Below, piece after piece: positions 61,901 to 64,000 of a stretch of DNA of 64,000 bases. The DNA is from Flaccisagitta enflata (taxonomy: Eukaryota > Chaetognatha > Sagittoidea > Aphragmophora), in the NCBI GenBank assembly GCA_965153355.1, contig OZ231127.1:67270001-67334000 (forward strand), given 5' to 3'. Below the pieces are notes generated by a model. The model had not been told where the DNA came from. It was given only the letters and a program-made list of their open reading frames with translations, and made no database searches. The translations under genes were made by a program, and so were the position numbers. Position 1 is the stretch's first letter. Every line of letters starts with the position of its first letter.

Positions 61901-63473
61901 ATTTAAAGATTGTATAGGGACCCCAAAAATTCCTGAGCATGGCCCTGATTGTATGTAATTACGCTTGGCACGTGTTTCCTTTTTTGATTATAATCACCTA
62001 TCATGTCAAGTATCAACCAATCACGTGGCATTCTGCTGGTGACCATTTTCACACTGTTGGTGGTTTGTTTTCCTTTTCTTCACGCTGTCACATTTTCTCT
62101 ATCGATCACTTTTAATCAATCACGATTATAAAAGACTACAAGATCGGATGGGGTGGAAAGTTTGGTTTACAAGAAGATCGCAAAGACGCTTCAGCCGCCG
62201 GTTGGGATTACCAATCCAAACTCTCCCAACACGAATCGCAAAAGGGTAAAGTGTTACATTTCTAGAACTCGCTATTTTAAGATGCGTCGTCGCGTCTCTA
62301 TAATAGGCTCTGTCCGTCGGTTGGTTGGTCTGTTGGTCAGGTAACCCATTCATAAAAGTGAAGGAATCATCTGAAAAGTGGTGCCAACTGTAGCAATATT
62401 TTGTTTGATCGGTTGAATCTGTGCATAATTTTGGTATTTATTCAGTACGTTGGGGGCAATGACTCATTTGATTAGGCCCTTAGAAAGAGCCTGTACGTTA
62501 GCTGACGGACAAGAGCTTTGAGTGGATATAGTCTTACTACTCTTGCTGTTAATTACTGATGACCAAAAAGAAAACCAAGTCTAACACCAATTCTCCAATG
62601 CGGAATGAAAGCTTCATCTGAAACTTCCGTATGGCCTATTCTAAAGGAAAACTGTGCATCAAATACTGATGATGTTCCTATTCTTTGGTGGACAACAGAT
62701 CACTCGAAAGGATTTGGCGGCAAATATGGAGTGCAAGCCGACCGTGTTGATCAGTCGGCTGTCGGCTGGGATCACAAAGAAAGCGTCGAGAAGCACGAAT
62801 CACAAAAAGGTGAGATCGTCTGGTTTTTCTGTCTTTCTAATTCTATTAATGAATGGTGATTATTTTTGTGCCTGTTTCAGTTTTTTTCATTTCTTAGTTT
62901 TTTAAGACGGTCCACATCCCGCTTTGGTTAGGCCTGTATTTCTTTACTTTTCTCGTTTAAAACGAAACCTTTTGACTTTCATATTGTTAAGTTTCTTCTC
63001 TTATTGTGTGTGCGTGTGCGAGAGTGCGTGTGTGCACGAGTGTGCGAGTGCGTGTGAGTCAGTGCATTTGTATGCAAAATTGTGTGGGTGCGAGTGCGTG
63101 TGTGAGAGCGAGTTTATTGCGAGAGTGCGCGTGTGTGAGCGCGAGAATGCGTTTGTGTGCGCGTATGTGTGTGCGCATGTGTGTGTCTGTGTTTGTGCCC
63201 ACCTGTGTGAGTGTGTGTGTAAGAAAGTGTGTGAGTGTGCGTTTGTAAGAGTGTGTGAGAGTGACTCCATTTTATCTGTCGGTCTCTCTCTTGTCTGTCT
63301 CTTATCTGTCGGACTCTCTCTTATCTGTCTCTGTCTATCCATCTGACTCCCGTCCTGTACAGACCACTCAAAGGGATTCGGTGGTAAATTTGGTGTGGAG
63401 AAAGACCGGGTGGATCGTTGCGCCGTGGGTTGGGACCACAAAGAGTCCTTGGAGAAACACGAATCACAAAAAG
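40372..63473 (+). CDS. CTTN: Cortactin, N-terminal seven exons (gene continues past the window)
   Basis: Exons 40372-40500, 40712-40785, 60356-60485, 60910-61075, 62135-62245, 62699-62809, 63363-63473; all phase-consistent. Starts MWKATAG like animal cortactin. The acidic NTA region reads [13 protein letters not shown]; the Arp2/3-binding DDW of vertebrates is DEW here. [20 protein letters not shown] follows, then 37-residue F-actin-binding repeats ([19 protein letters not shown] type): five are at least partly visible. The proline-rich and SH3 parts must lie downstream. Role from the family: binds F-actin and Arp2/3 to stabilise branched actin at the cell cortex. Intron 2 is 19.6 kb of repeats. 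The upstream in-frame ATG at 40333 was not chosen because conservation starts at MWK. Confidence 0.94.
40712..40785 (+). CDS. CTTN: Cortactin exon 2
   Basis: Encodes [20 protein letters not shown], directly matching the vertebrate block. Ends with two bases of a Lys codon. Confidence 0.95.
41040..41560. repeat. Half copy of the CGACG-hairpin repeat family
   Basis: Starts GTCCTCGACG...CGTCGAGGAC (10-bp stem) and continues with diverged TACATAGGG / CTCCCCTGCAA units like the arms of the 34.6-38.7 kb element. No inverted partner nearby. Confidence 0.65.
41610..41740. repeat. Poly(T)/TTTGAA low-complexity tract
   Basis: Almost pure T with GAA/CAAA interruptions. Confidence 0.9.
42600..43440. 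mobile_element. Family B composite elements
   Basis: Two left ends (42605, 42775) with GGGCAGCGGCCCC and CCTGTAGAACACAGGGGGAC plus (GTTC)n; an interior minisatellite of CTCAGGCCTCAAATCTGGC at 42880-43160; inverted right end at 43310-43365 and the AAAGCAGGGCAACGGGTATC tail to 43437. Confidence 0.8.
43720..43860. mobile_element. Family B right end and tail
   Basis: TGTTCTACAGGATTTC, CCTTGGGGGCCCCTGCCC, then AAAGCAGGGCAATGGGTAT. Confidence 0.65.
44028..44194 (-). mobile_element. Hairpin-headed dispersed element (family A)
   Basis: AACAAGGCCGGATACACGGC at left; GTAGAGTCGCGTGTCCGCGA and CTAAAAA at right. Confidence 0.85.
44650..45302. mobile_element. Family B composite element
   Basis: Left end GGGCAGCGGCCTGTAGAACA, (GTTC)n; interior minisatellite of AGGCCTCAAATC units 44720-44990; inverted right end 45170-45225; tail ending TTGCCCTTGGGCGACTTG. 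Confidence 0.8.
45303..46799. other. AT-rich repeat-derived intron DNA
   Basis: No gene. 46440-46795 contains phrases such as CATCAACTTTGGAAGGC and AATTGAGCT shared with 42200-42330 and 59160-59290. Confidence 0.5.
46800..47290. repeat. AGTCCTACGCTTCAAC tandem repeats
   Basis: Degenerate units of roughly 16-20 bp; inverse of those at 58700-59075. Confidence 0.85.
47291..48076. other. Unassigned intron DNA
   Basis: No coding signal. 47480-47720 resembles 36240-36540 in the same orientation, so it is part of a dispersed repeat. Confidence 0.5.
48077..48160. repeat. (GT)n microsatellite
   Basis: About 42 uninterrupted GT units. Confidence 0.97.
48281..48711 (+). mobile_element. Hairpin-headed dispersed element (family A, long form)
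   Basis: Head AGTCGCGTGCACGCGACT, CTACACCCCGCTTTGTCGG, GGTCCGTC units; interior of AAGTCATTCT repeats; ends AAGTCTCGCACGCGACTTAT then GGTGTTGGCCTTGTT. Confidence 0.9.
48842..48915. repeat. (TC)n microsatellite
   Basis: About 37 TC units. Confidence 0.97.
48945..49244 (-). mobile_element. Hairpin-headed dispersed element (family A, long form)
   Basis: AACAAGGCCAACACCTATAA at left, AATGACTTAGAATGACT interior, GTAGAGTCAAGAGCACGCGA then CTAAAAA at right. The stem is imperfect here. Confidence 0.85.
49291..49463 (+). mobile_element. Hairpin-headed dispersed element (family A, short form)
   Basis: AGTCGCTGACACGCGACTCT head, GGTCGGT units, GCCATGTATCCGGCCTTGTT end. Confidence 0.85.
49588..49664. 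repeat. (AG)n microsatellite
   Basis: About 37 AG units. Confidence 0.97.
49936..50345. mobile_element. 400-bp foldback/MITE-like element
   Basis: Inverted ends: ACAGACAGGACCCTAATAAG at left and its inverse CTTATTAGGGTCCCGTCTGT at right, extending through AGCGGAGGAGGGACCCAA and a GTGATGCTAAAA block. No ORF. Confidence 0.85.
50346..51958. other. Intron DNA with no gene
   Basis: AT-rich with short AG and AAG microsatellites. 51640-51720 is an inverted partial unit of the 140-bp repeats at 52460-53420. Confidence 0.5.
51959..52458 (+). mobile_element. Hairpin-headed dispersed element (family A, long form)
   Basis: AGTCGCAAGCACGCGACTCT head, GGTCGGTC units, TTTAAGTCATTTTAGTCA interior, GTCTCGCACGAGACTTATAG then TTGGCCTTGTT end. 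Confidence 0.9.
52460..53420. repeat. 140-bp tandem array
   Basis: Seven units of about 137-153 bp, each with GTCTCATGATGTTAGATAAG, GAATTTTGCATGTAAACC and CATGCTTGCTCATGCTTGC. Confidence 0.92.
53631..54165 (+). mobile_element. Hairpin-headed dispersed element (family A, long form)
   Basis: Same architecture as 51959-52458, clearly a sister copy: AGTCGCGTGCACGCGACTCT head, GGTCGGTT units, AGTCATTTTAAGTC interior, CACGCGACTTATAGGTGTTG then GCCTTGTT end. Confidence 0.9.
54290..54760. repeat. About 19-bp GGATTTGGGCCTCAAGGCT minisatellite
   Basis: Degenerate copies; inverse of units at 42440-42590. Confidence 0.85.
54826..56735. mobile_element. 1.9-kb foldback element
   Basis: Nearly its whole length is an inverted repeat (arms about 54826-55850 and 55920-56735). 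Left has GCATAGCACCGTGCTGCCTA and AACGCCGTTAAAAGCCG, right their inverses. (GT)n at 55725-55840 faces (AC)n at 55927-55992 at the centre. No ORF. Confidence 0.88.
56765..56858. repeat. (GAAA)n microsatellite
   Basis: Purine tract with AAAGAAAG units. Confidence 0.93.
56860..57584. other. AT-rich intron DNA
   Basis: Nothing supported. Confidence 0.5.
57585..58376. mobile_element. 0.8-kb foldback element
   Basis: About 180-bp inverted ends: GTCAGGACTCCGGTTAAAG left, CTTTTTGCAACGGGGAATCC then TGAC right; the inner part CACAGGGGACCTAAAAAGGC has its inverse at 58280-58300. AT-rich centre without ORF. Confidence 0.85.
58700..59075. repeat. GTAGGACTATTGAAGC tandem repeats
   Basis: Inverse of 46800-47290. 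Confidence 0.85.
59509..60250. repeat. 18-bp minisatellite, about 41 copies
   Basis: GTAGCCGGGTCAGACTGA repeated with very few substitutions. The 18-bp unit leaves long frames open on both strands (TQSDPA or SSRVRL repeats) but no coding evidence. Ends 105 bp before cortactin exon 3. Confidence 0.97.
60356..60485 (+). CDS. CTTN: Cortactin exon 3
   Basis: Completes the Lys codon and encodes [20 protein letters not shown] then [13 protein letters not shown], the start of repeat 1. Lies 105 bp after an 18-bp minisatellite. Confidence 0.94.
60910..61075 (+). CDS. CTTN: Cortactin exon 4
   Basis: End of repeat 1 ([13 protein letters not shown]) and all of repeat 2 ([20 protein letters not shown]). 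Leaves one base; phase 1. Confidence 0.95.
61565..61738 (-). mobile_element. Hairpin-headed dispersed element (family A), hairpin end lost
   Basis: AACAAGGCCAGATACACGGC at left, GCGTGCGGGTGGGTAGGGGC, then GACAAAGCGGGGTGTTGAGT; the terminal stem is truncated. Confidence 0.75.
62135..62245 (+). CDS. CTTN: Cortactin exon 5
   Basis: One 37-residue repeat in 111 nt, the most divergent ([20 protein letters not shown]). Acceptor AAAAG. Confidence 0.92.
62281..62340 (+). repeat. Hairpin-headed repeat fragment (family A-like)
   Basis: GATGCGTCGTCGCGTCTCTA head, TAATAGGCTCTGTCCGTCGG and TTGGT units; only 36 bp after cortactin exon 5. Confidence 0.65.
62699..62809 (+). CDS. CTTN: Cortactin exon 6
   Basis: One 37-residue repeat in 111 nt ([20 protein letters not shown]). 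Confidence 0.96.
63005..63260. repeat. Degenerate GT/GA-rich microsatellite
   Basis: TGTGTGCGAGAGTGCGTG-type sequence in cortactin intron 6. Confidence 0.85.
63363..63473 (+). CDS. CTTN: Cortactin exon 7
   Basis: One 37-residue repeat in 111 nt ([20 protein letters not shown]). No later exon recognised in the last 527 bp. Confidence 0.96.
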
Positions 63474-64000
63474 GTAAGTGTTACACTACTTTTGCCCCGC
63501 CTAATTGATCCTTGGCACGCGAGGTTCTTTACAACTGTTCTAAAAACGAGGCGAAAAGAGGTATCACAACTCGCGAGTCGTTCTTCTTGCATCTCATTTG
63601 AATGACTAACTGAAAGGTGTTTGGTAGAAATGCACGCGATTGTGGTGTTATACTCTGGGTCGACTTAACTACTAATTATCGTGTTAAATAGAACGCTGGC
63701 ATTTCGCATTTTGTTTTTTATTTTGTTTGTGTGATCAATTAGTAAAGTTGAAGACTCTTACATGAATTTTAGCGTTGGTGTATTGAAGTGACGCCCATAA
63801 TTTTGCTTTAAAGCAAATCTGCGCGGAGCTTATGAATTTAAACGTCGGGGCGAGAATGGTTGTGACTTGTGATTCTTACTACCCAATGCACAATTTGCAA
63901 GATTATGCCATTTGTTTCAAATGGATATGTTAAGAAAAAGGATTTGGGTCGGGATTGTGTTTTTTGCCGTCTGCGGTCTTTCGGTTTGTAGCTCAAAGTT
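63474..64000. other. CTTN: Cortactin intron 7 (partial)
   Basis: Begins with donor GTAAGT; no further exon recognised before the window ends. Confidence 0.6.

Overview
The window reads as animal nuclear DNA. It holds intron-rich genes with GT/AG introns, long microsatellites and many interspersed repeats. Three protein-coding genes lie on the + strand and each can be rebuilt exon by exon with matching phases: C2CD5 (249-26643, 16 exons, 1275 codons), BFAR (27728-32033, 5 exons, 820 codons) and the first seven exons of a cortactin gene (40372 to beyond the window end). Together these genes point to a metazoan. The phylum cannot be decided from sequence alone; an early-branching or invertebrate lineage is only a guess.

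Layout. 1-248: 5' flank. 249-26643: C2CD5; its intron 14 carries a 13.8-kb Ty3/gypsy-type LTR retrotransposon in antisense orientation (9527-23314), with 428-bp LTRs and a candidate AATGT target-site duplication. 26644-27727: short intergenic gap. 27728-32033: BFAR, with a 1-kb foldback element in intron 2. 32034-40371: repeat-rich intergenic DNA containing a 4.1-kb foldback element. 40372-64000: cortactin; its 19.6-kb intron 2 is almost entirely repeats (inverted-repeat elements, minisatellites, hairpin-headed elements). It is followed by exons that each carry about one 37-residue cortactin repeat.

The most interesting object is the LTR element. In its own (minus-strand) orientation the order is 5' LTR, PBS, leader with a foreign RNase H fragment, gag, a textbook -1 frameshift signal (GGGAAAC, 6-nt spacer, strong stem-loop), protease-RT-RNase H-integrase, a 442-codon Ser/Pro-rich ORF overlapping the integrase end, and a 1218-codon intact ORF before the PPT and 3' LTR. 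That last ORF has a 3'-5' exonuclease domain of the DEDDy type with all catalytic residues (D147, E149, D221, Y318/D322). It also has a helical region and what looks like a second, degenerate exonuclease fold at its C-terminus. gag and pol are broken by three short tandem duplications (10, 11 and 13 bp). The downstream ORFs stay open and contain several in-frame 15-bp duplications.

The three cellular genes have no obvious shared pathway: C2CD5 in vesicle/membrane traffic, BFAR as an ER RING-SAM ubiquitin ligase, cortactin as a branched-actin regulator. Their order probably reflects ordinary genome neighbourhood. A second theme is the number of dispersed elements that begin or end with a near-perfect hairpin whose stem covaries between copies.
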